Notes: generated from the letters alone by a model not told the origin. DNA of 64,000 bases from Joostella atrarenae (GCF_021764745.1 NZ_JAETXX010000002.1:248001-312000); one strand, 5' to 3'. Shown: positions 16,167 to 25,926, counted from the first letter of the stretch. Numbers and translations are program-made.

Positions 16167-17795
16167 TTAGGTTTGAATAACTCCCATATTAAATTGCTTT
16201 TCTATTGGAGCATGGTTAGCTGCTTCAATCCCCATACTGATCCATTTACGTGTGTCTAATGGATCTATAACGGCATCTGTCCATAAGCGGGCAGCAGCAT
16301 AATATGGTGACGTTTGCTCGTCGTATCTTGATTTAATTTTGTTAAATAACTCGTCCTCTTTTTCCTTGGTAATTTCTTCTCCTTTTTTCTTTAGAGAAGC
16401 CGTTTCTATTTGGAGGAGTACTTTTGCAGCTTGTGAGCCACCCATTACAGCTAGCGCAGCACTTGGCCAAGCAAAAATAAGTCTAGGGTCGTAAGCTTTT
16501 CCACACATAGCGTAGTTTCCAGCTCCATAAGAATTACCAATAACTACCGTAAATTTAGGAACAACGGAATTACTAACAGCGTTTACCATTTTGGCTCCGT
16601 CTTTAATAATGCCACCATGTTCAGATTTACTTCCTACCATAAAACCAGTAACATCTTGTAAGAAAACTAATGGGATTTTCTTTTGATTACAATTAGCAAT
16701 AAAACGGGTTGCTTTATCTGCAGAATCAGAGTAAATAACTCCTCCAAATTGCAATTCTCCTTTTTTAGTTTTTACAACTTTACGTTGGTTTGCAACAATA
16801 CCAACAGCCCATCCATCTATTCTAGCATATCCAGTAATAATAGTTTTTCCAAATCCTTCTTTATATTCTTCAAAAGAATTAGCATCTACTAATCGTGCAA
16901 TAATAGCATTCATATCGTATTGCTCTGTTCTACTTTTTGGAAGTATTCCGTAGATATCTTTTTCGTTTTCTAAAGGCTTAATTGATTTTTTACGACTGAA
17001 TCCCGCCTTATCAAAATCTCCAATTTTATCCACTATATTTTTAATGGTATCTAAAGCGTCTTTGTCATCTTTAGCTTTATAATCGGTAACACCACTAATT
17101 TCAGAGTGTGTAGTTGCGCCTCCTAGCGTTTCATTATCTATGTTTTCTCCGATTGCAGCTTTCACCAGGTAACTCCCAGCAAGAAAGATACTTCCTGTTT
17201 TATCTACAATAATGGCTTCGTCACTCATTATAGGAAGGTAGGCACCGCCGGCAACACAGCTTCCCATAACAGCAGCTATTTGAGTTATGCCCATGCTACT
17301 CATGATTGCATTATTTCTGAAGATGCGTCCGAAATGCTCTTTATCAGGGAAAATCTCATCTTGCATCGGCAGGTATACACCAGCGCTATCTACTAAATAG
17401 ATAATTGGAAGTCTATTCTCTATTGCTATTTCTTGAGCTCTTAAATTCTTTTTTCCTGTAATAGGAAACCAAGCACCAGCTTTAACGGTAGCATCATTTG
17501 CAACGACAATACATTGTTTTCCGCGAATGTAGCCAATCTTAACAACCACTCCGCCCGAAGGGCAACCTCCGTGCTCTTCGTACATGCCATCGCCAGCAAA
17601 AGCACCTATTTCAATACTGTTTGTATCTTTATCTAGAATGTAATCAATACGCTCTCTTGCAGTCATTTTTCCTTGACTATGGAGTTTCTCAATACGTTTT
17701 TCACCACCTCCAAGCGCTACCTTAGCAAATTTTCTTTTCAAATCTGCTACAGAAAGCTTATTAAAATCTTCGTTCTGATTGAATTTTAAATCCAT
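16167..17795 (-). CDS. Acyl-CoA carboxylase beta subunit (carboxyltransferase), methylcrotonyl-CoA carboxylase-like
   Basis: A 542-residue carboxyltransferase with two crotonase-like halves. The N-terminal half contains KMTARERIDYILD, EEHGGCPSGGVVV and VDSAGVYLPMQDEIFPD; the C-terminal half contains FLQDVTGFMVG, AKMVNAVSNSVVPKFTVVIG, NSYGAGNYAMCGKAYDPR and VMGGSQAA. These blocks resemble methylcrotonyl-CoA carboxylase beta (MccB) more than the propionyl-CoA enzyme. The partner biotin carboxylase/biotin carrier subunit is not in the window. A role in leucine or branched acyl-CoA degradation is therefore only inferred. Confidence 0.85.
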   Translation of the reverse strand: MDLKFNQNEDFNKLSVADLKRKFAKVALGGGEKRIEKLHSQGKMTARERIDYILDKDTNSIEIGAFAGDGMYEEHGGCPSGGVVVKIGYIRGKQCIVVANDATVKAGAWFPITGKKNLRAQEIAIENRLPIIYLVDSAGVYLPMQDEIFPDKEHFGRIFRNNAIMSSMGITQIAAVMGSCVAGGAYLPIMSDEAIIVDKTGSIFLAGSYLVKAAIGENIDNETLGGATTHSEISGVTDYKAKDDKDALDTIKNIVDKIGDFDKAGFSRKKSIKPLENEKDIYGILPKSRTEQYDMNAIIARLVDANSFEEYKEGFGKTIITGYARIDGWAVGIVANQRKVVKTKKGELQFGGVIYSDSADKATRFIANCNQKKIPLVFLQDVTGFMVGSKSEHGGIIKDGAKMVNAVSNSVVPKFTVVIGNSYGAGNYAMCGKAYDPRLIFAWPSAALAVMGGSQAAKVLLQIETASLKKKGEEITKEKEDELFNKIKSRYDEQTSPYYAAARLWTDAVIDPLDTRKWISMGIEAANHAPIEKQFNMGVIQT

Positions 17796-17997
17796 CTATT
17801 GTGTTTATTTCAAATGATTTTTGAGTCTATAAATAATTGAATTGTTCAGAAAATAAGTAATTCAATCATAAACTCCTAACGATACAGCTAAAATACAAAA
17901 TCAACCGTTACATAATTCTTTAATAATTTCTTAAATTGCACCAGATTTACTGAGTGTTTAGTAGATTACCCTAAAACCTAAATTAAAGTTACACAAA

Positions 17998-18180
17998 ATG
18001 GGAATGAATAAGAATACAGTTTTAGCATGGGCCACATGGATAATGATAGTGGTAGGGCTTGGATTAATTGCCTTAGGAGCCTTCCGATATAATGAAGTTG
18101 CTGGCTATGGTTTTGCTTCTGTTGGAGTAGGATTTTTTGCTATCGCTTGGGTTTTTAATGCTCTTAAAGGAAGAGTGTAA
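17998..18180 (+). CDS. CAL67264-type small membrane protein
   Basis: A 60-residue protein with two transmembrane helices (about 7-29 and 34-54) and a very short basic tail. The opening NKNTVLAWATWIMIVVGLGL resembles a small Flavobacteriia-specific membrane protein family that carries the locus-derived name CAL67264. Function is unknown. Start is ATG 17998, with an equally possible ATG two codons later. It stands 77 bases before ettA. Confidence 0.7.
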   Translation: MGMNKNTVLAWATWIMIVVGLGLIALGAFRYNEVAGYGFASVGVGFFAIAWVFNALKGRV

Positions 18181-18257
18181 TACTTAGAATGCTAGTTCCA
18201 CTAAACATGTGAGTTAGGATTAATAATCGATTATTAAATTTCAATAAAAAATAATAT

Positions 18258-19952
18258 ATGTCTGATGATAAGAAAGTGATATTTTCCATGTCGGGAGTAT
18301 CAAAAACGTACCAAAGCTCAAATAAGCAGGTGCTTAAAGATATTTATTTAAGTTTCTTCTATGGTGCAAAAATTGGAATCTTAGGTTTAAATGGATCTGG
18401 TAAATCTACTTTACTGAAGATTATAGCTGGTGAGGAAAAGAATTATCAGGGTGATATTTCTTTCTCTTCAGGATATTCTGTTGGGTATTTAGAGCAAGAA
18501 CCAAAATTAGATGAGTCTAAAACTGTTATTGAAATAGTAAAAGAGGGAGTAGCAGAAACAGTTGCCGTTTTAGATGAGTACAATAAGATAAACGATATGT
18601 TTGGGTTGCCAGAGGTTTATGAAGATGCAGATAAGATGCAGAAACTGATGGATAGGCAAGCTGAGCTTCAAGATAAAATTGATGCTACTAATGCTTGGGA
18701 GCTAGATACAAAACTAGAAATTGCAATGGATGCCTTACGTACTCCAGAGCCAGATACGCCTATTAATGTGTTGTCTGGAGGTGAGCGTCGTAGAGTTGCA
18801 TTGTGTAGATTGCTATTAAAGCAACCAGATATTTTATTATTAGATGAGCCTACTAACCACTTGGATGCAGAATCTGTATTATGGTTAGAGCAACATTTAC
18901 AGCAATATGCGGGTACTGTAATAGCTGTTACTCACGACCGTTATTTCTTAGATAATGTTGCTGGGTGGATTTTAGAATTAGATCGTGGAGAAGGGATTCC
19001 TTGGAAAGGAAACTACTCTTCTTGGTTGGATCAGAAGTCGAAACGTTTGGCACAAGAGCAAAAACATGCTTCTAAGCGTCAGAAAACATTAGAACGAGAG
19101 TTAGAGTGGGTTCGTATGGCTCCTAAAGGAAGACAGGCGAAGCAGAAAGCGCGTTTAAGTAATTATGATAAACTATTAAGTGAAGATCAAGCGAAGTTAG
19201 ACGAGAAGTTAGAGATTTATATCCCTAACGGGCCGCGTTTAGGAACAAATGTTATAGATGCTAAAGGTGTATCTAAAGCTTTTGGAGATAAATTACTTTA
19301 TGAAGATTTAAACTTTAAACTTCCACAGGCAGGAATTGTAGGTATTATAGGTCCGAATGGAGCTGGTAAAACAACAATTTTTAAAATGATAATGGGAGAG
19401 CAAACTCCAGATAATGGTTCTTTTGAGGTTGGTGATACTGCAAAAATTGCATATGTAGATCAGTCGCATTCTAATATAGATCCAGATAAATCTATTTATG
19501 AAAACTTCTCCGATGGTCAGGAATTAGTAATGATGGGAGGGAAGCAAGTAAATTCTAGAGCTTATTTAAGTAGATTTAATTTTGCTGGTAGTGAGCAGAA
19601 CAAAAAGGTGTCTGCTTTATCTGGTGGAGAACGTAACAGACTTCATTTAGCGATGACGCTTAAGGAAGAAGGGAATGTTCTTTTATTAGATGAGCCTACG
19701 AATGATTTGGATGTAAATACATTAAGAGCTTTAGAGGAAGGTTTAGAGAACTTTGCAGGTTGTGCCGTAGTTATTTCTCACGACCGTTGGTTCTTGGATC
19801 GTATATGTACACATATTTTAGCTTTCGAAGGGAACTCTGAAGTTTATTTCTTTGAAGGAGGCTTTTCAGATTATGAGGAAAACAAACGTAAGCGTTTAGG
19901 TGCAGATGTAACTCCAAAACGTATTAAATATAAGAAGCTAATAAGAGATTAG
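18258..19952 (+). CDS. ettA: Energy-dependent translational throttle protein (ABC-F ATPase)
   Basis: A 564-residue tandem ABC ATPase without membrane segments, close in length to E. coli EttA (555). Domain 1 has Walker A GLNGSGKST (about 46-54), signature LSGGERRRVAL and Walker B LLLLDEPTNHLDAES; domain 2 has GPNGAGKTT, LSGGERNRLHLAM and LLLDEPTNDLDVNT. The linker between domains contains the basic PtIM region (KRQKTLERELEWVRMAPKG). EttA binds the ribosomal E site and regulates entry into elongation according to ATP/ADP. The specific EttA call, rather than another ABC-F, rests on the short arm and overall similarity. Confidence 0.9.
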   Translation: MSDDKKVIFSMSGVSKTYQSSNKQVLKDIYLSFFYGAKIGILGLNGSGKSTLLKIIAGEEKNYQGDISFSSGYSVGYLEQEPKLDESKTVIEIVKEGVAETVAVLDEYNKINDMFGLPEVYEDADKMQKLMDRQAELQDKIDATNAWELDTKLEIAMDALRTPEPDTPINVLSGGERRRVALCRLLLKQPDILLLDEPTNHLDAESVLWLEQHLQQYAGTVIAVTHDRYFLDNVAGWILELDRGEGIPWKGNYSSWLDQKSKRLAQEQKHASKRQKTLERELEWVRMAPKGRQAKQKARLSNYDKLLSEDQAKLDEKLEIYIPNGPRLGTNVIDAKGVSKAFGDKLLYEDLNFKLPQAGIVGIIGPNGAGKTTIFKMIMGEQTPDNGSFEVGDTAKIAYVDQSHSNIDPDKSIYENFSDGQELVMMGGKQVNSRAYLSRFNFAGSEQNKKVSALSGGERNRLHLAMTLKEEGNVLLLDEPTNDLDVNTLRALEEGLENFAGCAVVISHDRWFLDRICTHILAFEGNSEVYFFEGGFSDYEENKRKRLGADVTPKRIKYKKLIRD

Positions 19953-20001
19953 TTCTATTATAAGTATGGAAATACATATTTGATATTTTCATAAAACTGT
20001 A

Positions 20002-20039
20002 AAAAAGTCGTCTTGAATTTAATTTTAAGACGACTTTTT
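20002..20039 (+). terminator. Terminator after ettA
   Basis: AAAAAGTCGTCTT, 12-base loop, AAGACGACTTTTT: a 13-bp perfect stem, A-rich before and T-rich after. It starts 50 bases after the ettA stop. Confidence 0.9.
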
Positions 20040-20271
20040 CATTGAAGTAACGTCATGCAATTGATTAATTTATTAGATTAAGTAATGTTGTTTAAATTGC
20101 ATTATGTTAGTTAGTTATTGTTATGTTTTTACTGAAGTAAGAAAGATGGTTTTACTTATAAAGAGCGTGACATCTAATGGATTATCTTTCAAGTGTGAAA
20201 CGTAATAATTTAATTAATTAGCTTCAGTTGAGATATACATAATTAAATAGCTTCTTTTCATATAGATACAA

Positions 20272-20279
20272 TATCTTTG
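20272..20279 (+). promoter_or_regulatory. Candidate -7 promoter element (TATCTTTG) for the helicase cluster
   Basis: Exact TAnnTTTG, ending 14 bases before the ATG at 20294, which would give a leader of under ten bases. No -33 TTG at standard spacing. Confidence 0.45.
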
Positions 20280-20293
20280 CCGAAATTATAATC

Positions 20294-21634
20294 ATGTCCA
20301 CACAGTTCTCAAAACTAGGGGTTATAGAACCTCTTCAGCATAGTTTATTCGATCTAGATATAAACACTCCCACTGAAATTCAAGAAAAAGCGATTCCTAT
20401 TATTCTTAATAAAAAGGATGATTTTGTTGGACTCGCAAAAACGGGTACTGGGAAAACTGCAGCCTTTGGTTTGCCAATATTGCAACTTATAGATGTAGAA
20501 AAAACTAATATACAGGCTGTTATTGTTGCTCCAACGCGAGAATTAGGTCAGCAGATATATAATAACTTGGTTTCTTACGCTAGTAATCTACCTGCTATTT
20601 CTATTGCTTCCATTTGTGGAGGAATCCCAATTAAACCACAAATAGAGAGACTTAAAGAGAATACGCATATTGTAGTAGCAACGCCAGGTAGGTTAATAGA
20701 TTTAATAAAAAGAAAATCTATAAATATTAAGGAAGCTAACTATTTGGTGTTGGATGAAGCAGATGAAATGGTGACTTCTCTTAAAGAAGGGTTGGATGAG
20801 ATTGTTGCTGAACTTCCTAAGAATAGAAGAACCTTGTTATTTACAGCTACTCTTCCTGGAGCTATAAAACAGCTGATTCAAAACTATATGTCCAAGCATG
20901 TAATCCAGGTAGCTGTAGATATGGATACTGCTGGTCATCAAGGGATAGATCATAGTTATGTTGTAGTAGAGCCTATCGAGAAATTAGATGTTCTGATGCA
21001 TTTTTTAAATAGTAAAAATGGAGAACAAGGTATAATTTTCTGTAAGACAAAAGCTGCGGTTAATAAATTAGCTAAGAATCTGGCTATAAATAAGTTTTCT
21101 TCCGGAGCTCTGCATGGAAGTCTTACACAGGGAATTCGAGATAGAATTATGGGGCAATTCCGCGAAGGACATATAAATATTCTGGTAGCTACAGATTTGG
21201 CTGCAAGAGGGATTGATGTAAAAGATATAGCTTACGTAATTAACTATCATCTTCCAGATACTTTTGAGGCTTATGTGCACAGAAGTGGGCGTACAGCTAG
21301 AGCAGGAGCTAAAGGGTTGGCATTAACCGTTCTTCAAGAGGAAGAAGTGAAAGAGCTTGCTGAGTTCGAAGATGAATTAGGAATTACTTTTAAGAAGTTT
21401 CAAAAAGCAGATGCTAAAAGTATAGAGGAAAATAATGCATTGTTATGGGCTAGAAAGATATTTAAAACAAAGCCTAATCATAATGTTTCTGCTGAATTTA
21501 AAGAAAAGATACATACTGTTTTTCATCATTTAACGAAAGAAGAGCTTATAGAGAAATTATTTGCAGATTATGTAAATAAGCAGACTACTCCAGTGGCAGA
21601 GGTTAATGTGAAGAAACGAAAAAGAAATAATTAA
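20294..21634 (+). CDS. DEAD-box RNA helicase (first of three)
   Basis: A 446-residue superfamily 2 RNA helicase. In order: Q motif (TPTEIQEKAIP), motif I AKTGTGKTAAFGLP, PTRELGQQ, TPGRLIDL, motif II LDEADEM (canonical DEAD), motif III TATLP (replacing the usual SAT), then IIFCKT, ATDLAARGID and HRSGRTARAG in the second RecA domain. A lysine/arginine tail (VKKRKRNN) ends the protein. It most resembles the RhlE/CshA-type helicases that remodel rRNA or mRNA. It is 95 bases upstream of a second helicase gene. Confidence 0.92.
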   Translation: MSTQFSKLGVIEPLQHSLFDLDINTPTEIQEKAIPIILNKKDDFVGLAKTGTGKTAAFGLPILQLIDVEKTNIQAVIVAPTRELGQQIYNNLVSYASNLPAISIASICGGIPIKPQIERLKENTHIVVATPGRLIDLIKRKSINIKEANYLVLDEADEMVTSLKEGLDEIVAELPKNRRTLLFTATLPGAIKQLIQNYMSKHVIQVAVDMDTAGHQGIDHSYVVVEPIEKLDVLMHFLNSKNGEQGIIFCKTKAAVNKLAKNLAINKFSSGALHGSLTQGIRDRIMGQFREGHINILVATDLAARGIDVKDIAYVINYHLPDTFEAYVHRSGRTARAGAKGLALTVLQEEEVKELAEFEDELGITFKKFQKADAKSIEENNALLWARKIFKTKPNHNVSAEFKEKIHTVFHHLTKEELIEKLFADYVNKQTTPVAEVNVKKRKRNN

Positions 21635-21729
21635 GGGCATTTTTAAAAGCATTAAAGGTTTTTTAATAATTAATGTTTTGATCTTTATTATAACATCAAT
21701 AGACTCATTCAGTGAGTAAAAAGTAGCAG

Positions 21730-23040
21730 ATGGCAAATACAATAAAAGAACAACAAGAGATTCTTGAGAAGTTGAATATCTTTCAACTAAATGAAATGCA
21801 AGAAGAATCTTTATCAGTAATAGAAAAAACAACTAATACTGTAATCCTTTCTCCAACGGGAACAGGAAAAACACTAGCTTTTTTACTTCCTTTAATAGAG
21901 CGTCTAGATCCAAATTGCGAAGATGTTCAGGCTTTAATTTTGGTTCCGTCAAGAGAGCTTGCTATTCAAATCGAGCAGGTTATTAGAAATATGGGAACTG
22001 GTTACAAGGTGAATGCTGTTTATGGAGGTAGAGCGATGTCGAAAGATAAAATTGAATTAAAGCATACTCCCGCTATTTTAATAGGAACTCCAGGTAGAAT
22101 GTCGGATCATTTTTTGCAAGAAAGGTTTTCTACTGAAAATATAAAGACATTAGTTTTAGATGAATTTGATAAGTCTCTTGAAGTAGGCTTTGAAGAAGAG
22201 ATGAAAGATATAATTCTTGAACTTAATAATTTAAATAGGCGTATTTTAACTTCTGCAACACAGAGTGTTAAAGTACCTAAATTTGTTAGATTGGAAAATC
22301 CTGTGGTTATTAATTATTTAAATGAAGGTGGAAATAAACTGAGTATAAAAACGGTGGTTTCTCCTTCTGAAAATAAATTAAATACGCTTTTCGAATTATT
22401 GGAATATATAGGAAACGAGCCAGGAATTATTTTTTGTAATTTAAAAGATAGTATTCAAGACGTTAGTGATTTCCTAACAAGAAAAAATATTTCTCATGGA
22501 GCTTTTCATGGTGGAATGGAGCAAAAGGACCGTGAGCGATCTCTTATAAAGTTCAGAAATGGTACGTATAACGTATTATTGGCAACAGATTTAGCTGCTC
22601 GTGGAATTGATATTCCAGAGATGAAATACATAATCCATTATCAATTGCCGTATAAAGGGGCAGAGTTTACGCATAGAAATGGGAGGACGGCACGAGTAAA
22701 TTCTAAAGGAACTGCTTATGTGCTTAAATGGGAGAAAGAAAGCTTACCAGATTTTATAACTGATGCTAAGGTTGTAAATATCTCTAAAAAGACTGTTTTA
22801 AAACCTAATCACTGGAAAACTTTGTTTGTTTCTGGTGGGCGTAAAGATAAAATTTCCAAAGGAGATATTGCTGGTTTGTTTTTTAAGCAAGGAAAACTCA
22901 ATAAAGATCAATTGGGGGTTATTGAATTAAAACAAGATTGTACTTTTGTGGCTGTTCCAGCTACAGAAGCTAATAAATTAGTTTCTTTACTGAATAACAG
23001 TAGGTTAAAAAAGAATAAGGTACGTATAAGTATCATTTAA
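21730..23040 (+). CDS. DbpA-like DEAD-box RNA helicase with C-terminal RNA-binding domain (second of three)
   Basis: A 436-residue helicase: motif I SPTGTGKTLAFLLP, PSRELAIQ, TPGRMSDH, motif II LDEFDKS (DEFD in place of DEAD), motif III TSATQS, then GIIFCN, ATDLAARGID and HRNGRTARV. The last 75 residues (LFVSGGRKDKISKGDIAGL onward) match the DbpA RNA-binding domain, which in E. coli directs the enzyme to 23S rRNA hairpin 92 during large-subunit assembly. A similar ribosome-assembly role is inferred. The variant motif II keeps the two catalytic acidic residues. Confidence 0.9.
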   Translation: MANTIKEQQEILEKLNIFQLNEMQEESLSVIEKTTNTVILSPTGTGKTLAFLLPLIERLDPNCEDVQALILVPSRELAIQIEQVIRNMGTGYKVNAVYGGRAMSKDKIELKHTPAILIGTPGRMSDHFLQERFSTENIKTLVLDEFDKSLEVGFEEEMKDIILELNNLNRRILTSATQSVKVPKFVRLENPVVINYLNEGGNKLSIKTVVSPSENKLNTLFELLEYIGNEPGIIFCNLKDSIQDVSDFLTRKNISHGAFHGGMEQKDRERSLIKFRNGTYNVLLATDLAARGIDIPEMKYIIHYQLPYKGAEFTHRNGRTARVNSKGTAYVLKWEKESLPDFITDAKVVNISKKTVLKPNHWKTLFVSGGRKDKISKGDIAGLFFKQGKLNKDQLGVIELKQDCTFVAVPATEANKLVSLLNNSRLKKNKVRISII

Positions 23041-23161
23041 TAGTATATCTATAGATGTGTTTGTAGTGATAGCATCGGTAAATAAGAATGTTTTAAGTCG
23101 TTAATAGCGCGGTAGTAATTTAGTCCTAAAGAAAAGGAATAGTAGTAAAATATAAGTAAAC

Positions 23162-24523
23162 ATGAAGTCTTTCGAAGAATTTAATATATCTAATCAGTTA
23201 CGTTTTGCAATAGAAGATTTAGGTTTTGTAAATCCAACGCCAATCCAAGAGAAGGCATTTCCGGTTGTAATGTCTGGAAAAGATGTGATTGGTATCGCTC
23301 AAACGGGAACAGGAAAGACTTTTGCTTATATGCTTCCTATTTTACAAGGGTTAAAATTTTCTAAGCAAGTTAACCCACGGGTGCTAATTATGGTGCCTAC
23401 AAGAGAATTAGTGGTGCAAGTGGTAGATGAGATTGCGAAGTTTAGTAAATACATGAATATCCGTGTGGAAGGTGTTTATGGAGGTACTAATATTAATCGT
23501 CAGAAGCAAGCCTTGGCGCAAGGAACAGATATTATTGTTGCGACTCCTGGAAGATTGTACGATTTAGTTATCAGTAGAGCTGTTCAGTTAAAAGAAGTTA
23601 GAAAACTGGTTATAGATGAAGTTGATGTGATGTTAGATCTTGGTTTTCGCTTTCAGTTGAATAATATTTTTGAATTGCTGCAAGAGCGAAGACAGAATAT
23701 TATGTTTTCTGCAACGATGACAGATGAAATTGAAACACTTATAAACGATTTCTTTAGAGGTACAGAGAAAGTTTCTGTTGCAGTAAGTGGTACACCTTTA
23801 GAGAATATTGAGCAGACATCGTATAGTGTTCCAAATTTTTACACAAAAATCAATCTCTTACATCATATTCTAAAAGACAAAAATATTTATAAGAAGGTTT
23901 TAGTGTTTGTTTCTAATAAAAAAAGCGCCGATTTATTGTTTAGCGTTCTTACAGAGAACTTTAAAGACGACGTTTGTGTAATCCATTCAAATAAGACACA
24001 GAACTACAGATTGCGTTCTATTGAAGAGTTTGAACAAGGCATACATAGAATACTGGTCACTACAGATGTTATGGCGCGTGGATTGGACCTTAATAAGATT
24101 TCTCATGTATTTAATTTTGATACCCCAGGCTTCCCAGAGAATTATATGCACCGTATTGGTAGAACTGGTAGAGCAGAAGAAAAGGGGAGTTCTGTTTTAT
24201 TTTTTACTGAAAAAGAAGAAGAAAATAAGATTGCTATTGAAGAATTGATGAAGATGGAGATTCCACTTTTACCAATCCCTGAAGAAGTGGAGATTTCTAC
24301 ACGACTTACTTCGGAAGAGCAACCTAGAATAATAGAACCAGATAATCCACATAAGAAGTCTGAAGATGACGTTCCTGGACCTAGTTTTCATGAAAAGAAA
24401 GAGAAGAATAAAAAAACAAATCAAGGGGGATCTTATAAACGTACTATAAAGCTTAAATACAAGAAGCCTAAAACCCGTGGTGATAAGAATTATAATAAGC
24501 GTAATAAGAATAAAAAGAGGTAG
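23162..24523 (+). CDS. DEAD-box RNA helicase with long basic tail (third of three)
   Basis: A 453-residue helicase. Q motif NPTPIQEKAFP, motif I AQTGTGKTFAYMLP, PTRELVVQ, TPGRLYDL, motif II IDEVDVM (DEVD in place of DEAD), SATMT, VFVSNKKSA, TTDVMARGLD and HRIGRTGRAEE. The final 60 residues are rich in Lys, Arg and Asn (for example KKPKTRGDKNYNKRNKNKKR), a disordered RNA-binding tail of the RhlE type. The same strand continues into the EamA transporter after eight bases. Confidence 0.92.
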   Translation: MKSFEEFNISNQLRFAIEDLGFVNPTPIQEKAFPVVMSGKDVIGIAQTGTGKTFAYMLPILQGLKFSKQVNPRVLIMVPTRELVVQVVDEIAKFSKYMNIRVEGVYGGTNINRQKQALAQGTDIIVATPGRLYDLVISRAVQLKEVRKLVIDEVDVMLDLGFRFQLNNIFELLQERRQNIMFSATMTDEIETLINDFFRGTEKVSVAVSGTPLENIEQTSYSVPNFYTKINLLHHILKDKNIYKKVLVFVSNKKSADLLFSVLTENFKDDVCVIHSNKTQNYRLRSIEEFEQGIHRILVTTDVMARGLDLNKISHVFNFDTPGFPENYMHRIGRTGRAEEKGSSVLFFTEKEEENKIAIEELMKMEIPLLPIPEEVEISTRLTSEEQPRIIEPDNPHKKSEDDVPGPSFHEKKEKNKKTNQGGSYKRTIKLKYKKPKTRGDKNYNKRNKNKKR

Positions 24524-24531
24524 TTAGGGAT

Positions 24532-25479
24532 ATGATAAAATCTTCCAATGCAGTACTTATAGTTCTTGCTTTTATTGCTATTTACGTTATTTGGGGATCT
24601 ACATATTTCCTAAATAAAATTGCTGTATCAGAGCTGCCACCTTTTATGCTTGCTGCTACAAGGTTTATAACAGCAGGTATCCTAGCATTCATAATTGCTA
24701 AAATTGCAGGTTTGGATATTAAAATTTCAAAAAAGCAATTTAAAAATGTTTCGATAGCTGGTTTTTTGTTCCTAACCTTAGGAAACGGATTTGTTGTTTG
24801 GGCATTAAAGTATGTAGATAGTGGGTTTGCAGCTCTAGAAATCTCGGCGCAACCATTGGTGGTTTTACTCTTATTACGAATATTAGAAGGTAAGAAAATC
24901 AAGTTAATGTCTTTTATAGGTGTTTTTCTAGGTATTGTAGGTATTTACCTTTTAGTAAGTCAGCAATCATTAATGGATCAAGGAAATAGTGCTTTAGGAA
25001 TTGGAGTTATCTTTTTATGTATGACAAGTTGGGCTTACGCAAGTATCTTTGTTTCTAAAGCCGAACTCCCTAAGAATTTCTTTGTTAATTCGGCATATCA
25101 AATGCTAATGGGCGGTGTTTTTCTGCTGATATTTAGTTTATTTGCTGGAGAGGAATGGGTTGTTCCTACGCAATGGAGTGGTCAAGTTCAAATTGCTATG
25201 TTAGCTTTAATTCTCTTCGGAAGTATAGTAGCATTCACTTCTTTTAATTATTTACTCCGAGTAGTTTCTCCAGAGAAAGTTGCTACTTCCACTTATGTAA
25301 ATCCGATTATAGCTTTGTTTTTAGGTTGGTTTTTATTGGATGAATATGTGTCAATGCAATCTATTATTGCAGCGATGATATTATTAACAGGAGTCTACTT
25401 TATAAACACGAAAAAAACAATTATGATATTTTCTAGATTTACCAATAAGATAGATAAGAAATATCATGATAAGTTATAA
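24532..25479 (+). CDS. EamA/DMT-family transporter
   Basis: A 315-residue protein with about ten transmembrane helices in two EamA repeats (about 10-140 and 155-290). IYVIWGSTYFLNKIAV at the start and the YVNPIIALFLGWFLLDE block near the C-terminus are hallmarks of the RhaT/YedA-like drug/metabolite transporters. Substrate unknown. It starts eight bases after the helicase stop and so is probably co-transcribed, perhaps only by position. Confidence 0.88.
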   Translation: MIKSSNAVLIVLAFIAIYVIWGSTYFLNKIAVSELPPFMLAATRFITAGILAFIIAKIAGLDIKISKKQFKNVSIAGFLFLTLGNGFVVWALKYVDSGFAALEISAQPLVVLLLLRILEGKKIKLMSFIGVFLGIVGIYLLVSQQSLMDQGNSALGIGVIFLCMTSWAYASIFVSKAELPKNFFVNSAYQMLMGGVFLLIFSLFAGEEWVVPTQWSGQVQIAMLALILFGSIVAFTSFNYLLRVVSPEKVATSTYVNPIIALFLGWFLLDEYVSMQSIIAAMILLTGVYFINTKKTIMIFSRFTNKIDKKYHDKL

Positions 25480-25551
25480 TTCTTTATTTTTTAACAGAAT
25501 TAAACCTTTTTTATTCTACGTGGTCTAAATGCTATTAAAATAATTATAGCC

Positions 25552-25860
25552 ATGACTGAAAAAAATATCAGAACTATTGCTTTTATAGCTATTACGATGA
25601 TTTCTATAAATTCTTTTGCGCAAGATAGACAGCGTGGAGGTGGAGAAAGAAGACAACGTCTTTCACCAGAAGAGATGTTTGAAAAATTAGATGCCGATGA
25701 AAATGAATTGGTAACTAAAGAAGAGCTTTCAGAAAATAAAATGGGAGAGCGATTGCTTGAAAATTTTGATGCTATCGATACAGATGAAAGCGGAGATATC
25801 AAATTAGAAGAATTAAATGCTTTTATTGAAAAACGTAAAGCTGAGAGAAGAAAATCTTAA
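25552..25860 (+). CDS. Secreted EF-hand protein
   Basis: A 102-residue protein with a signal peptide (about 1-24, ending SINSFAQ) and a Gly/Arg-rich stretch, followed by two EF-hand-like loops: DADENELVTKEE (about 48-59) and DTDESGDIKLEE (about 74-85). The second is closer to the canonical calcium loop. The rest is charged and helical. It is likely periplasmic or surface-located; a calcium-dependent role is inferred. It has 71 bases upstream free of genes. Confidence 0.8.
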   Translation: MTEKNIRTIAFIAITMISINSFAQDRQRGGGERRQRLSPEEMFEKLDADENELVTKEELSENKMGERLLENFDAIDTDESGDIKLEELNAFIEKRKAERRKS

Positions 25861-25912
25861 TATTCTTCATTAAAAAAACTATAAAGCTAGCATTATATTC
25901 AACAGATACTAT

Positions 25913-25920
25913 TACTTTTG
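25913..25920 (+). promoter_or_regulatory. Candidate -7 promoter element (TACTTTTG) for the LysR gene
   Basis: Exact TAnnTTTG ending six bases before ATG 25927. The in-frame TTG at 25918 is inside the element, so ATG 25927 is preferred. If active, the mRNA would have almost no leader. Confidence 0.45.
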
Positions 25921-25926
25921 TTTATA

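Larger units (their letters stand above)
19953..20293 (+). other. 341-base gap between ettA and the first helicase gene
   Basis: Contains the ettA terminator and, just before the helicase gene, a TATCTTTG element. I see nothing else convincing between about 20040 and 20270. Confidence 0.5.
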
